A stretch of DNA of 64,000 nucleotides, taken from Nonomuraea sp. NBC_00507 (GTDB lineage: Bacteria; Actinomycetota; Actinomycetes; Streptosporangiales; Streptosporangiaceae). The notes below the pieces were generated by a model that was given only the letters and a program-made list of their open reading frames with translations, had not been told where the DNA came from and ran no database searches. The stretch lies in assembly GCF_036013525.1 (NCBI RefSeq), contig NZ_CP107853.1:4030001-4094000 (forward strand), written 5' to 3'. Within the stretch, counting starts at the first letter, position 1; the number at the start of each line of letters is the position of its first letter. Of this stretch, positions 26,898 to 36,116 are shown piece after piece. The position numbers and the translations under genes were made by a program.

Positions 26898-27749
26898 ATG
26901 GACGTTGAGCCCTTCGGCCCGGGTTCGATGCACTGGGACACCGCGGGCGAATATCGCAATCTGCTCGTCGCCGGAAGCGCGCTGGTGCTGCAGACGATGC
27001 ATCCGGCGGTCGGCGCGGCCGTGGCCGAGCACTCCACCTACAAGGACGACCCGTGGGGGCGGCTCACCCGCACGCTGGAGTCCGTGCAGAAATGGGTGTA
27101 CGGCGACGGGCCGGCCGAGGGCGAGCGGCTCCGGCGGATGCACAGCACGATCGGCGGCGTGGACGAGCAGGGTCGGCCCTACCACGCGCTGAACGGCGAG
27201 GCGTGGGCCTGGGTGCACCTGTCGTTGTTCGAGCGCTTCATCGCGCTCAACCGCTCTTTCGGCACGCCCCTCACCGTTGCGCAGGAACGCCGGTTCTACG
27301 CCGAGTCGCGGCAGCTCGGGGCCATCCTGAAGGTGCCCGAGCGGGAGATGCCGGCCGACCTGGACGCGTTCTGGCACTACTTCGACGACATGGTGGCCGA
27401 CCGGCTGGAGGCCCACCCGACCGCGCTGGAGGTGTTGTCGGTCCTGCGCGGCACCCCGGCGCCTCCAGGGCTCCCCAGGCCGCTGCGCCGGCTGTGGACG
27501 CCCGTGGGGGTGGGGTCGGGGGAGTTCAACCACTTCGTGACCGTCGGCACCCTGCCGCCGGCCGTACGCGCGAAGCTGGGGCTGCGATGGACGGCCCGGG
27601 AGGAGCGGCGGCTGCGGCATCTCGGGCACGCGGTGGCGGTGCTGACGCCGCGCCTGCCCGAACGCCTGCGTTACATGCCGATCGCCTACCACGCGCGCAA
27701 GGCCGCACGGATCTCCCGCCGCCTCGAGCGCCAGCTCCGCTCCGCGTAG
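26898..27749 (+). CDS. DUF2236 (MpaB/Lcp-like) oxygenase family protein
   Basis: A 283-residue helical protein of the DUF2236 family, which includes the haem-containing latex oxygenase Lcp and MpaB. Seen are GSALVLQTMHPAVGAAVAEH, with the helix-borne histidine, then a mid-protein histidine-rich AWAWVHLSLFERF. The C-terminus ends in RISRRLERQLRSA. No signal peptide is visible, so it probably acts inside the cell. ATG 26898 follows GGGAGG by about ten bases. The substrate is unknown. Confidence 0.85.
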   Translation: MDVEPFGPGSMHWDTAGEYRNLLVAGSALVLQTMHPAVGAAVAEHSTYKDDPWGRLTRTLESVQKWVYGDGPAEGERLRRMHSTIGGVDEQGRPYHALNGEAWAWVHLSLFERFIALNRSFGTPLTVAQERRFYAESRQLGAILKVPEREMPADLDAFWHYFDDMVADRLEAHPTALEVLSVLRGTPAPPGLPRPLRRLWTPVGVGSGEFNHFVTVGTLPPAVRAKLGLRWTAREERRLRHLGHAVAVLTPRLPERLRYMPIAYHARKAARISRRLERQLRSA

Positions 27750-27763
27750 CGCGCGAGATCAGG

Positions 27764-28504
27764 TCAGGGCTCGAGGATGTCGCGGATGCGGCGGCCGGCG
27801 TCGTCGAGCGTCTGACGCAGCTCGGCCAGCATCTCCGGCGTCAGCCGGGCCTGCGAGGCCTCCTGCCGGGCCTGGGCGACGAAGTCGGCCAGCAGCTCGC
27901 CCAGCTCGGCATCGAGATCGGCGCGGCTGGGCGCCTCGCCGCCGAGCGTGGCCCAGACCTCCGTCCAGATCCTGCGCCACTCGCCGGCCAGCCGCTCACC
28001 CTGCCCCTGCCACTGGTAGGCGTGCTCCGTCCACTGCCGCTTCTGCTGCTCCCGCAGCCGCTTGAGGTCCTCCTTCTGCTGCTGCCTGAGCCGCCTGTCG
28101 TCCTCTTTGGCGCCGGTGCGCACGTCCTTGGCCATCCGCGTCAGCTCGTCGCGCAGGGACCTGACCGTGTCGCGGACGTCCTCCTTGACCTCGCGGGCGA
28201 TGTCGCGAACCGAGGCGGAGATCTCCTGTTCCAGGTCGTCGAGCTCGTCGAGGCGGGCGTTCAGCTCGTCGCGGCCCTTGTCGGTGATCGAGAACACCTT
28301 CTTGCCCTCGACCACCTCATGCGTCACCAGGCCCTCCTCCTCCAGGCGGGCCAGGCGTGGGTAGATCGTGCCGGGGGAGGGCGAGTAGACGCCGAGGAAG
28401 CGGTCCTGGAGCAGCCTGATCACCTCGTAACCGTGGCGCGGGCTCTCCTCCAGCAGCTTGAGCAGGTACAGCCGGAGCCGGCCGTGACCGAATACAGGGC
28501 TCAT
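27764..28504 (-). CDS. PadR-family regulator with long coiled-coil tail
   Basis: A 246-residue regulator. The PadR winged helix is clear (LYLLKLLEESPRHGYEVIR, SPSPGTIYPRLARLEEEGLV, then a basic wing). From residue 85 a charged helical region of about 100 residues (DLEQEISASVRDIAREVKED) extends it well beyond plain PadR. Its start overlaps the stop of the DUF4097 gene by ATGA, so it is the second gene of that operon. It probably represses the operon through the repeats at 29339-29385. Confidence 0.9.
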   Translation of the reverse strand: MSPVFGHGRLRLYLLKLLEESPRHGYEVIRLLQDRFLGVYSPSPGTIYPRLARLEEEGLVTHEVVEGKKVFSITDKGRDELNARLDELDDLEQEISASVRDIAREVKEDVRDTVRSLRDELTRMAKDVRTGAKEDDRRLRQQQKEDLKRLREQQKRQWTEHAYQWQGQGERLAGEWRRIWTEVWATLGGEAPSRADLDAELGELLADFVAQARQEASQARLTPEMLAELRQTLDDAGRRIRDILEP

Positions 28505-29304
28505 TCCTTCTCTCCCTTGAGCAGCGTGACCTCACCGGAGACCGTGATCGCCGACACCGAGGCCATGCCGCCGCCCAGCCGCCCCGACATCGTTTTCGTG
28601 CCTGGGCTGCTCATGGTGGACAATTCCTCGAACGTGCTCACTAGCCTGCCGGACGTGGAACGCACCCTGACGTCCGCGTCCGCGTTCTCTGGCAGTCTGA
28701 CCAGGATGTCACCGGAGACGCTGTTGAGCGTGACATGACCCGTGGGTTGCAGCGCGAGATCCGCGGTGATGCGGCCGGAGACGGTGTTCGCCCGCAGCCG
28801 GCGCGGCGTGCCGTCGGCCACGGTCAGATCTCCTGAGACGCTCTTGAACGCCAGATCGCCGGCCATCGCCCGGCTTTCGACCGCGCCCGAGACGGTCGTG
28901 GCGCTGACGTCGCCGCTGACCCCGTCCAGCACGATCTCCGCGCTCACGCTCCTCACCTGGGTCATCTTCTCGAACCCGGCCACCACGGCGGGCGCGGACA
29001 CCACGCCTGCGTTGACGCTGCAGCCCTTCGGCACGGTGATCGTCAGGACCGTCCTGCGCCGGTCGCGCCGCAGCCAGCCGAGCAGGCCGTCCCAGGTGAG
29101 GTCCTTGTACGCGACGATGAGCTCCTTGGCGTCCTCGTCATAGGTCACCATCAGCGGCGAGGCCGACTCGAACTCGGCGACCTCGAGAGTGGGCGGGCCC
29201 TCGCTGGCCAGCACGTCCAGCCGCCCGGCGACGATCCGCACGTCGAGCGACTCCACTGGGCCGAACGTCAGCTGTTCCGGTGCCTCGATCGTCCACTGCT
29301 GCAT
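28501..29304 (-). CDS. DUF4097 beta-helix-like protein
   Basis: A 267-residue protein of the DUF4097 (LiaG/YvlB-type) repeat family. It contains recurring short beta strands with the repeated pattern VSGDVSATTVSGAVESRA, FKSVSGDLTV and NTVSGRITADL. Such proteins form a small right-handed beta solenoid and often accompany PadR regulators in cell-envelope stress operons. There is no signal peptide, so it is cytoplasmic or peripheral. It is the first gene of the operon with the PadR regulator. Confidence 0.88.
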   Translation of the reverse strand: MQQWTIEAPEQLTFGPVESLDVRIVAGRLDVLASEGPPTLEVAEFESASPLMVTYDEDAKELIVAYKDLTWDGLLGWLRRDRRRTVLTITVPKGCSVNAGVVSAPAVVAGFEKMTQVRSVSAEIVLDGVSGDVSATTVSGAVESRAMAGDLAFKSVSGDLTVADGTPRRLRANTVSGRITADLALQPTGHVTLNSVSGDILVRLPENADADVRVRSTSGRLVSTFEELSTMSSPGTKTMSGRLGGGMASVSAITVSGEVTLLKGEKE

Positions 29305-29338
29305 GATCCCCGCCCTCCTGGCGACACATCCCTATGTA

Positions 29339-29385
29339 AGACACGATATGTCGCGTCTAGCCAAAACTCAAGATGTATCGCGTCT
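29339..29385. promoter_or_regulatory. Promoter and candidate PadR operators
   Basis: On the minus strand AGACGCGACATATCGTGTCT (29358-29339) is an imperfect palindrome, and AGACGCGATACATCT (29385-29371) is a related half-copy upstream. TTGAGT (29372-29367) and TATCGT (29349-29344), 17 bp apart, form a plausible sigma-70-type promoter between the sites. This lies 35-80 bases before the DUF4097 start. Confidence 0.5.
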
Positions 29386-29394
29386 ATCGCGGGG

Positions 29395-29577
29395 TTACTC
29401 GTCGTCCTCGTCGTCGAGCCGCGCCAGCCACGTGGCCAGGCGCTCGACCGGGATCTCGAACTCGGGGTTGAGGTCCACGAACTCGCGCAGCCGCTCACCC
29501 AGCCACAGCAGGCTGACCTCTTCCTCACCCCGCCGTTCGACGAGTTCCTCGATCCCCCGATCGGTGAAGTACATCAT
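29395..29577 (-). CDS. DUF6104 family small protein
   Basis: A 60-residue acidic protein (MMYFTDRGIEELVERRGEEE, ending WLARLDDEDDE). The family is widespread in actinomycetes and typically lies near kgd, as here, but its function is unknown. The start at 29577 could equally be the second methionine. It lies eight bases downstream of the Fic stop on the same strand, so the two may share a transcript. Confidence 0.85.
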   Translation of the reverse strand: MMYFTDRGIEELVERRGEEEVSLLWLGERLREFVDLNPEFEIPVERLATWLARLDDEDDE

Positions 29578-29585
29578 GCTCCCAT

Positions 29586-30902
29586 TCAGTCCGTACGCAG
29601 CCGTGACGCCAGGTCGCCGACCGGTATCCAGGCATCGGCGCGCCCTCGTCTGACTTTAGTGAGTAGCCCGCGGTGCTCCAGCTCGCGCAGGTCGGTTCTG
29701 GCCGTCTGGAGCACGATTTGGTGGCCGGCGGCGTGGGAAGCCACGGTGTACTCGGCGCTGGGATGGTCCGCGGCATGCGCCAGAAGGGCGATCTGCCGGG
29801 CGTTGAAGGCCCCCTTGCGGGCACGGGCCAGATAGGCCTGGACCTCGCGGGTCTCGGCGATCTTTTTGTCGAGGTAGGCATGCAGGTCGTCGATGGCACG
29901 GCGTAGGACGTCGAGCTGGTGGATGACGAAGTAGGTGAGGTCGTTCTCGTCCTGCTCGACGTGCAGGAAGCTGCGGCCGTAGCGGGCGGGTGAGTTCTTC
30001 AGGATCCGGGAGATCGAGATGAACTCGGTGAGCCAATAGCCCTGATTGAGCATCGACCAGTAGAACAGCGCGCGTGCCGTCCTCCCGTTGCCGTCCTCGA
30101 ACGGATGGTCGTAGGCCAGCATGAAATGCACTGCCACAGCCCTGATCACCGGAGGCACGTACGTGGTGTGCGAGTTGCCGTTGGCGAAGTCGCACAATCG
30201 TTGAATCCGCTCAGGCAGTTCCTCGGCGGGGGGAGGCTCGTGCAGGATCTCGCCGTAGGTGTCGGCGACCACGACGCGTTTCTCGCCCGGCAGCTGGAAG
30301 CGGCCCGCGGCGGCCGGGTTGTGCAGGGTGCCTTCGGTGACCATGCGCTGGATGTCGCAGATGAGAGCAGGCGTCAGGGGCTCGTTGCGCAGCTCGCCGA
30401 TGCGGCGCATGACGAGGTAGTTGTTGCGGATCATGAGCTCGTCGACCGTCTGCGGCTTGCGGCCACTGCGCAGCATGTCCTTGGCCACCATGTACGTGGT
30501 CGCGGCACCTTCGAGCTGGCTGGACGTGATGGCCTCTTCGATCAGTGAGCTGATGAGATAGCGGTCGCGGGTCAGCGGGTTGGCAACGGGCTCCGGCGTG
30601 CCGATCCGGCCGCTCAGGTCGCGGTTGAGCGCCTCCAGGCCCCGTAGCACCTCATCCGGCAGTGCGTAGGTGAAGGGCGCGCCGGCCGAGTCCGCCAGAG
30701 GGAGATCCCGTCGCATGCCGAGCCGTGCCATCTTGAGGCCGAGCCACCACTGCTTGTGCGTCAGACCGGCCGGCGGCGTGCGACGGCGAACCTCGTCCCA
30801 GGGCAGGTAGCGCTCCATGGAATCGACTGCTGACAGCAGCCAGAGACTGTCGGCTTCAAGCCATAGCTCCCGCCACGGTGGCGGTTTCTGAGGTTGGCGC
30901 AA
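29586..30902 (-). CDS. Fic-domain AMP-transferase-like protein
   Basis: A 438-residue Fic protein. The catalytic motif HPFEDGNGRTAR is complete, including the histidine. An upstream inhibitory helix ITSSQLEGA matches the (S/T)xxxE(G/N) pattern with the Glu that blocks ATP, as in class II Fic proteins. The C-terminus (HQIVLQTARTDLRELEHRGL) is a winged helix that likely binds DNA. This is the usual bacterial Fic-wHTH layout, probably self-regulated. It starts at TTG 30902 behind an AGGTGG. The large inverted repeat upstream is the probable operator. Confidence 0.9.
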   Translation of the reverse strand: MRQPQKPPPWRELWLEADSLWLLSAVDSMERYLPWDEVRRRTPPAGLTHKQWWLGLKMARLGMRRDLPLADSAGAPFTYALPDEVLRGLEALNRDLSGRIGTPEPVANPLTRDRYLISSLIEEAITSSQLEGAATTYMVAKDMLRSGRKPQTVDELMIRNNYLVMRRIGELRNEPLTPALICDIQRMVTEGTLHNPAAAGRFQLPGEKRVVVADTYGEILHEPPPAEELPERIQRLCDFANGNSHTTYVPPVIRAVAVHFMLAYDHPFEDGNGRTARALFYWSMLNQGYWLTEFISISRILKNSPARYGRSFLHVEQDENDLTYFVIHQLDVLRRAIDDLHAYLDKKIAETREVQAYLARARKGAFNARQIALLAHAADHPSAEYTVASHAAGHQIVLQTARTDLRELEHRGLLTKVRRGRADAWIPVGDLASRLRTD

Positions 30903-30916
30903 CGGACCACCTACTA

Positions 30917-30964
30917 AAATTGGCAGTTGTTAGCTGCTAATTAGCTGCTAACAACTGCCAATTT
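30917..30964. promoter_or_regulatory. 48-bp inverted repeat between kgd and the Fic gene
   Basis: Perfect 17-bp arms AAATTGGCAGTTGTTAG and CTAACAACTGCCAATTT enclose 14 bases. Inside and overlapping the arms, TTAGCTGCTAA occurs twice in direct order, and each copy is itself a near-palindrome. On the minus strand TTTTAG follows the hairpin, so it could terminate kgd transcription. It could also be the operator of the Fic wHTH, which starts 15 bases further on. Confidence 0.75.
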
Positions 30965-30985
30965 AGCAGTTGGCTGGCTGGATCG

Positions 30986-33900
30986 TCAGCCGTAGACCTG
31001 GTGGAGGATCTCCTCCAGCTCGGTGTCGTGGCCGTGGTGCGAGCCCGTCGCCGGCGAGCTGTTGGGCGTGCGCGACACCCGCCGCACCGGCCGGCCGCCC
31101 AGCGTCTGCGGGTCCTCGGCCAGCTTCAGCGTCAGGTAGGGCCACGGCCCCATGTTGGCCGGCTCGTCCTGGGCCCAGATCAGCTCCACCTGCGCGCCAT
31201 AGCGGCCCAGCTCGGCCTGCAGCTCCTCCGCCGGGAACGGGTAGAGCCGCTCCAGCCGGACGAGGGCGACGTCGTCGCGGCCCGTCTTGTCACGCTGCGC
31301 GGCCAGCTCGTAGTAGAGCTTGCCGGAGGTGAGGACGACCTTGGTCACCTTGGCCGGGTCGACGGTGGTGTCGCCGAGGACCGGCTGGAAGGTGCCCGAG
31401 GTGAAGTCGGACGCCTTGGAGGTGGCCGCCTTGTGGCGCAGCAGCCACTTCGGTGTGAAGACCACCAGCGGCTTGTGCCGGTTGGACTCCACCTGCCAGC
31501 GCAGCAGGTGGAAGTAGTTGGCCGGCGTGGTGGGCTGCGCGACCGTCATGTTGTCGAGCGCGCAGACCTGCAGGAACCGCTCGATGCGGGCCGAGGAGTG
31601 GTCGGGGCCCTGACCCTCGAAGCCGTGCGGCAACAGCAGCACGACCGAGGACTTCTGCCCCCACTTCTGCTCGCCCGACGAGATGAACTCGTCGATGATC
31701 GTCTGGGCGCCGTTGACGAAGTCGCCGAACTGCGCCTCCCAGAGGACCAGGGCGTCCGGGCGGACGACGCTGTAGCCGTATTCGAAGCCGAGCGCCGCGA
31801 ACTCGCTGAGCAGCGAGTCGTAGACGTAGAGCTTCGTGGTGCCCTGGTTGAACGCCTTCAGCGGGGTGTGGTCGGCGCCGGTCATCCGGTCCACCAGCAC
31901 CGCGTGGCGCTGGGTGAACGTGCCGCGCCGCGAGTCCTGGCCGACCAGCCGCACCGGGTGGCCGTCCATCAGCAGCGAGCCGAACGCCAGCGTCTCGCCC
32001 ATCGCCCAGTCGATCGCGTCCTGCTCGACCATCTGGCCGCGGCGCTGCAGCACCGGCGCCAGGCGCGGGTGCGGCGTGAAGCCGTCGGGCAGGTTGAGCT
32101 GGGTGTCGACGATGCGCTTGAGCGTCTCGTCACTGATCGCGGTCGGCGTGTCGTCGTGCGACCACTTGACGACCTCGGTCGGCGGCACCCGCATCGCGGC
32201 CGCCTCCGCCGGCTTCTTGGCCGCCTCGCGGACCTCGGTGAACGCCTGCTCCAGCTTGGCCTGGTAGTCGCGCAGCGCGGACTCGGCCTCCTCGACCGTG
32301 ATGTCGCCCCGGCCGATCAGCGCCTCGGTGTAGAGCTTGCGGGTCGAGCGCTTGGCGTCGATGAGGTCGTACATCAGCGGCTGGGTGAAGGCGGGGTTGT
32401 CGCCCTCGTTGTGGCCGCGGCGGCGGTAGCAGATCAGGTCGATGACCACGTCCTTGCGGAACGCCTGGCGGTATTCGTAGGCCAGCCGGCCCACGCGGAC
32501 CACCTGCTCGGGGTCGTCGCCGTTGACGTGGAAGATCGGCGCCTGGATCATCCGCGCCACGTCGGTGGCGTAGACCGACGAGCGGGACGAGGCGGGCGAG
32601 GTCGTGAAGCCGACCTGGTTGTTGACCACCACGTGCACGGTGCCGCCGGTGCGGTAGCCGCGCAGCTGCGACAGGTTGAGCGTCTCGGCCACGACGCCCT
32701 GGCCGGCGAAGGCCGCGTCGCCGTGGATGAGCACGGGCAGGACGGTGAAGCCCTCCTCACCACGCTCGATGAGGTCCTGCTTGGCGCGGACGACGCCCTC
32801 GAGCACCGGGTCGACCGCCTCCAGGTGGGAGGGGTTGGCGACCACGGACGCGGAGATCGTGTTGCCGCTCGGCGAGGTGAACTCGCCGGTCGCGCCGAGG
32901 TGATACTTCACGTCACCGGAGCCGTGCGCGGTGCGCGGGTCGATGTTGCCCTCGAACTCGCCGAAGATCTGGGCGTAGGACTTGCCCACGATGTTGGCCA
33001 GCACGTTGAGGCGGCCGCGGTGGGCCATGCCCATGACGACCTCGTCGAGGCCCTCGTCGGCGGCGTCGCTGATCACCGAGTCGAGCAGCGGGATCAGGGA
33101 CTCGCCGCCCTCCAGCGAGAAGCGCTTCTGACCGACGAACTTGGTCTGGAGGAACGTCTCGAACGCCTCGGCGGTGTTGAGCCGCGACAGGATGTTGAGC
33201 TGCTCGTCACGCTCGGGCGACTTGTGCGCCTTCTCCACCCGCGCCTGGATCCAGGCCCGCTCTTCCGGGTTCTGGATGTGCATGTACTCGATGCCGACCG
33301 TGCGGCAGTAGGAGTCACGCAGCACGCCCAGGATGTCACGCAGCTTCATCAGCGGCTTGCCGCCGAAGCCGCCGGTGGCGAACTCGCGCTCCAGGTCCCA
33401 CAGCGTCAGGCCGTGCGACTGGATGTCGAGGTCGGGGTGCTTGCGCTGCTTGTATTCCAGCGGGTCGGTCTCGGCCATGAGGTGGCCGCGCACCCGGTAG
33501 GCGTGGATCAGCTCGATCACGCGGGCGGACTTGGCCACGTCGTCGTCGTGGGTGGCGGAGATGTCCTGGACCCAGCGGACCGGCTCGTAGGGGATCCGCA
33601 GCGCCTCGAAGATCTCGTCGTAGAAGCCGTCCTCGCCGAGCAGCAACCGGTGGATCTGGCGCAGGAAGTCGCCCGACTGGGCGCCCTGGATGATCCGGTG
33701 GTCGTAGGTGCTGGTCAGCGTCATGACCTTGGAGACGGCCAGCCGCGACAGCGTGTCGGGCGAGGCGCCCTGGTATTCGGCCGGGTATTCCATCGCGCCG
33801 ACGCCGATGATCGTGCCCTGGCCCGGCATCAGACGCGGCACCGAGTGCACCGTGCCAATGGTGCCCGGGTTGGTCAGCGAGATCGTGGTGCCGGCGAAGT

Positions 33901-34624
33901 CGTCGACGCCCAGCTTGCCCGCGCGGGCCTTGCGGACGACGTCCTCGTAGGCCATCCAGAACTGCCGGAAGTCCATCTCCTCGGCGCCCTTGATCGAGGG
34001 CACGAGGAGCTGGCGCTCGCCGTTGCTCTTCTGCACGTCGATCGCCAGGCCGAAGCCCACGTGCGCGGGCTTGACCAGCGTCGGCTTGCCGTCGACCTCC
34101 GCGAAGGAGTAGTTCATCTCCGGCATGGCCTTCAGCGCCTTGACGATCGCGAAGCCGATCAGGTGCGTGAAGGAGACCTTGCCGCCACGACCCCGCTTGA
34201 GGTGATTGTTGATCACAATGCGGTTGTCGATGAGCAGCTTCGCCGGGATGGCTCGCACACTCGTCGCGGTCGGGACCGACAGCGACAGGTCCATGTTGGC
34301 CGCCGTGCGGGCCGCGGCGCCGCGCAGCTTGACCTCTTCGGCGTCCTTGGGGACCGGAGTGGCAGGCTGCTTCGGCTTCTCGGCCGCCGGTGGCGCCTTG
34401 GGGGGCGCCGGGGTGGGAGCGGGGGCGGTCACAGTGCCGTTCGCCGCTTCTTTGACCGGGGTACGGCCCGGTCCGTAATCAGGGTTGTAGTCAGCGAAGA
34501 AGTTCCACCAGGCCTTGTCGACCGACTCGGGGTCCTGGAGGTACTTCTGATAGAGCTCGTCGACAAGCCACTCGTTCTGTCCAAAGCTTGCCAGCGGGTT
34601 TGCCCGCGACGACTCAGACGACAC
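30986..34624 (-). CDS. kgd: Multifunctional 2-oxoglutarate decarboxylase/dehydrogenase E1-E2 (Kgd)
   Basis: A very large actinobacterial Kgd of about 1212 residues. N-terminal [20 protein letters not shown] leads to a Pro/Ala/Lys-rich linker. An acyltransferase-like (SucB) domain follows with [20 protein letters not shown] and [18 protein letters not shown]. The thiamine-diphosphate dehydrogenase domain carries [30 protein letters not shown] and the C-terminal [19 protein letters not shown]. It converts 2-oxoglutarate to succinyl-CoA or succinic semialdehyde in the TCA cycle. GTG 34624 places the start as in relatives; TTG 34678 would add 18 residues. Confidence 0.95.
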   Translation of the reverse strand: MSSESSRANPLASFGQNEWLVDELYQKYLQDPESVDKAWWNFFADYNPDYGPGRTPVKEAANGTVTAPAPTPAPPKAPPAAEKPKQPATPVPKDAEEVKLRGAAARTAANMDLSLSVPTATSVRAIPAKLLIDNRIVINNHLKRGRGGKVSFTHLIGFAIVKALKAMPEMNYSFAEVDGKPTLVKPAHVGFGLAIDVQKSNGERQLLVPSIKGAEEMDFRQFWMAYEDVVRKARAGKLGVDDFAGTTISLTNPGTIGTVHSVPRLMPGQGTIIGVGAMEYPAEYQGASPDTLSRLAVSKVMTLTSTYDHRIIQGAQSGDFLRQIHRLLLGEDGFYDEIFEALRIPYEPVRWVQDISATHDDDVAKSARVIELIHAYRVRGHLMAETDPLEYKQRKHPDLDIQSHGLTLWDLEREFATGGFGGKPLMKLRDILGVLRDSYCRTVGIEYMHIQNPEERAWIQARVEKAHKSPERDEQLNILSRLNTAEAFETFLQTKFVGQKRFSLEGGESLIPLLDSVISDAADEGLDEVVMGMAHRGRLNVLANIVGKSYAQIFGEFEGNIDPRTAHGSGDVKYHLGATGEFTSPSGNTISASVVANPSHLEAVDPVLEGVVRAKQDLIERGEEGFTVLPVLIHGDAAFAGQGVVAETLNLSQLRGYRTGGTVHVVVNNQVGFTTSPASSRSSVYATDVARMIQAPIFHVNGDDPEQVVRVGRLAYEYRQAFRKDVVIDLICYRRRGHNEGDNPAFTQPLMYDLIDAKRSTRKLYTEALIGRGDITVEEAESALRDYQAKLEQAFTEVREAAKKPAEAAAMRVPPTEVVKWSHDDTPTAISDETLKRIVDTQLNLPDGFTPHPRLAPVLQRRGQMVEQDAIDWAMGETLAFGSLLMDGHPVRLVGQDSRRGTFTQRHAVLVDRMTGADHTPLKAFNQGTTKLYVYDSLLSEFAALGFEYGYSVVRPDALVLWEAQFGDFVNGAQTIIDEFISSGEQKWGQKSSVVLLLPHGFEGQGPDHSSARIERFLQVCALDNMTVAQPTTPANYFHLLRWQVESNRHKPLVVFTPKWLLRHKAATSKASDFTSGTFQPVLGDTTVDPAKVTKVVLTSGKLYYELAAQRDKTGRDDVALVRLERLYPFPAEELQAELGRYGAQVELIWAQDEPANMGPWPYLTLKLAEDPQTLGGRPVRRVSRTPNSSPATGSHHGHDTELEEILHQVYG

Positions 34625-34828
34625 GGCGGAAATCGCCCTCTTCCGCAGATCGGCGTTGATGTTAGAGAACCTGTCCAAGGCTACTCGCCCGGACTGGCAG
34701 CATGCGCCCGGGAGCCCGTGCCGCCTCGCACGATCCTCTCAAGACCGCGCAAAGAGGTCACGACCCCCTCGTCAATCCAGGTGGTGCCGCGTTTGTTGCT
34801 GTTTGGTATCAACACTAGGACATCGGGT

Positions 34829-35473
34829 TTATTTCCCACTGGACAGAAGTCTGCTAGCGATCCGCACCTCAGGGGACAACTGGGACAGAAGATCGGCGAG
34901 TTCCTCGCCGGCCTCCTTGAGCTCCTCCACCGACATCGGCTCCAGCCGCTCCAGCAGGAAGATCGCGTTCGTGGTCTCCTCGGTGAGGCGCGTGCGCACC
35001 ACCTGACGCCAGTTCCAGCGGCGGCAGGTGACGCCGGCGTCGTCGCGCCAGATCACCTCGCCCGGCTCCGGCGTGCCGAGGGCCTCCTCCGACGCCTCGT
35101 CGCCGGCGGCCCTGACCAGTCGCGCCGGGCCGACGTAGCGGTCGAGGTCCTCGCCGCCGATCGGCAGCGCGTGCTTCACGCTGATCGAGTTGTACGCGTC
35201 CACGGCCCGGTTGATCTCCGGCAGCGGCATGCGCCGGGTGAGGGCGTCGACCGAGGGCCGGGTCCGCTGCGGCTTGGCCCCGAACGCGCGGTAGGCCTCC
35301 TTCCACGCCTCGATCTTCACGCTCTGCACCTCGCACTCGGAGGCCGCCGCCAGCCAGGCGCGGGAGCGGTCGTCGGTCGGCCCGTTGTGGAGCCCGTGCG
35401 CGGTCATGACCAGGACCGCGAAGTCGGGACGTAGTTCGAAGACGGCGTCGTCCACCCAGATGTCATCAAGCAC
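34829..35473 (-). CDS. B3/4 (tRNA-synthetase editing-like) domain protein
   Basis: A 214-residue stand-alone B3/4 domain protein, the fold of the editing region of phenylalanyl-tRNA synthetase beta. Seen are ELRPDFAVLVMTAHGL at the start, VKIEAWKEAYRAFGAKP and INRAVDAYNSISVKHALPIG. Such free-standing proteins may deacylate mischarged tRNA, but this is not shown for the family in general. GTG 35473 has GGGCGGC upstream. It lies 150 bp upstream of kgd on the same strand and is divergent from the ArsR gene. Confidence 0.8.
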   Translation of the reverse strand: MLDDIWVDDAVFELRPDFAVLVMTAHGLHNGPTDDRSRAWLAAASECEVQSVKIEAWKEAYRAFGAKPQRTRPSVDALTRRMPLPEINRAVDAYNSISVKHALPIGGEDLDRYVGPARLVRAAGDEASEEALGTPEPGEVIWRDDAGVTCRRWNWRQVVRTRLTEETTNAIFLLERLEPMSVEELKEAGEELADLLSQLSPEVRIASRLLSSGK

Positions 35474-35514
35474 GCCGCCCAGTTTATGAGCCCGGCAGTA
35501 TCGCCAAATTCTCT

Positions 35515-35542
35515 TTGCAAAATTGTCTTTGCGGTTTAGGGT
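35515..35542 (+). promoter_or_regulatory. Promoter of the ArsR-MFS operon
   Basis: TTGCAA (35515-35520) and TAGGGT (35537-35542) are 16 bp apart. The expected transcription start is within a base or two of the GTG at 35550, so the mRNA may be leaderless. The direct repeat TCTTTGC occurs twice across the -35 (35512 and 35525), a possible ArsR site. Confidence 0.5.
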
Positions 35543-35549
35543 TGGCGTT

Positions 35550-36116
35550 GTGGAGGAGCAATACAAGATCAATGATCCGCAGGTGCTCAAGGTGGTCGCC
35601 CACCCGCTGCGGGTGCGCCTGCTCGGCCTGCTGCGCACCGACGGCCCGGCCACGGCCAGCGAGCTGGGCCGCAAGGTCGGCGAGAGCTCCGGCTCGACCA
35701 GCTACCACCTGCGCGAGCTGTTCAAATACGGCTTCATCGAGGAGGACGACGAGCAGCGCGACGGGCGCGAGCGGCGCTGGCGCTCCCGCCACCGCTACAC
35801 CTCGTGGGATGCCGTCGAGATGTCCGGCACCGCCGAAGGGCGCGAGGCCGTCAGGATCATGCACCTGCGCCAGGTCGAGATGGTCGGGCGGGTGATGGAG
35901 GAGTTCGACCTCGCCGACTGGCCGCGCGAGTGGGTGGACGCCTCAGGAATGAGCGACCACATCCTCCAGATGTCGCCGGCCGCGTTGCGCGAGTTCCACG
36001 ACAAGGCCGAGGCGCTGCTGCTCGACCTGGCCGCCCGATATGCCGACGACCTCGAGGCCAGGCTGGTCCACGTCTGGATGGGGTCCGTTCCGCGCACACG
36101 ACAGGAGGACCCGTGA
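35550..36116 (+). CDS. ArsR-type winged-helix regulator
   Basis: A 188-residue regulator. VLKVVAHPLRVRLLGLL then TASELGRKVGESSGSTSYHL and RELFKYGFIEE is a canonical ArsR-type winged helix. A C-terminal domain of roughly 90 residues (VGRVMEEFDLADWPREW) is of the actinobacterial helix_turn_helix_20 type. It shares a GTGA overlap with the MFS gene, so it likely regulates the transporter. GTG 35550 is placed next to the predicted transcription start. Confidence 0.88.
   Translation: MEEQYKINDPQVLKVVAHPLRVRLLGLLRTDGPATASELGRKVGESSGSTSYHLRELFKYGFIEEDDEQRDGRERRWRSRHRYTSWDAVEMSGTAEGREAVRIMHLRQVEMVGRVMEEFDLADWPREWVDASGMSDHILQMSPAALREFHDKAEALLLDLAARYADDLEARLVHVWMGSVPRTRQEDP

Noticed and set aside
31001..35434. 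A 1477-codon plus-strand open frame antisense to kgd
   Set aside because: It is arginine-, valine- and histidine-rich, has no family motif, and lies opposite the well-conserved kgd gene. GC-rich third positions create such long shadow frames.
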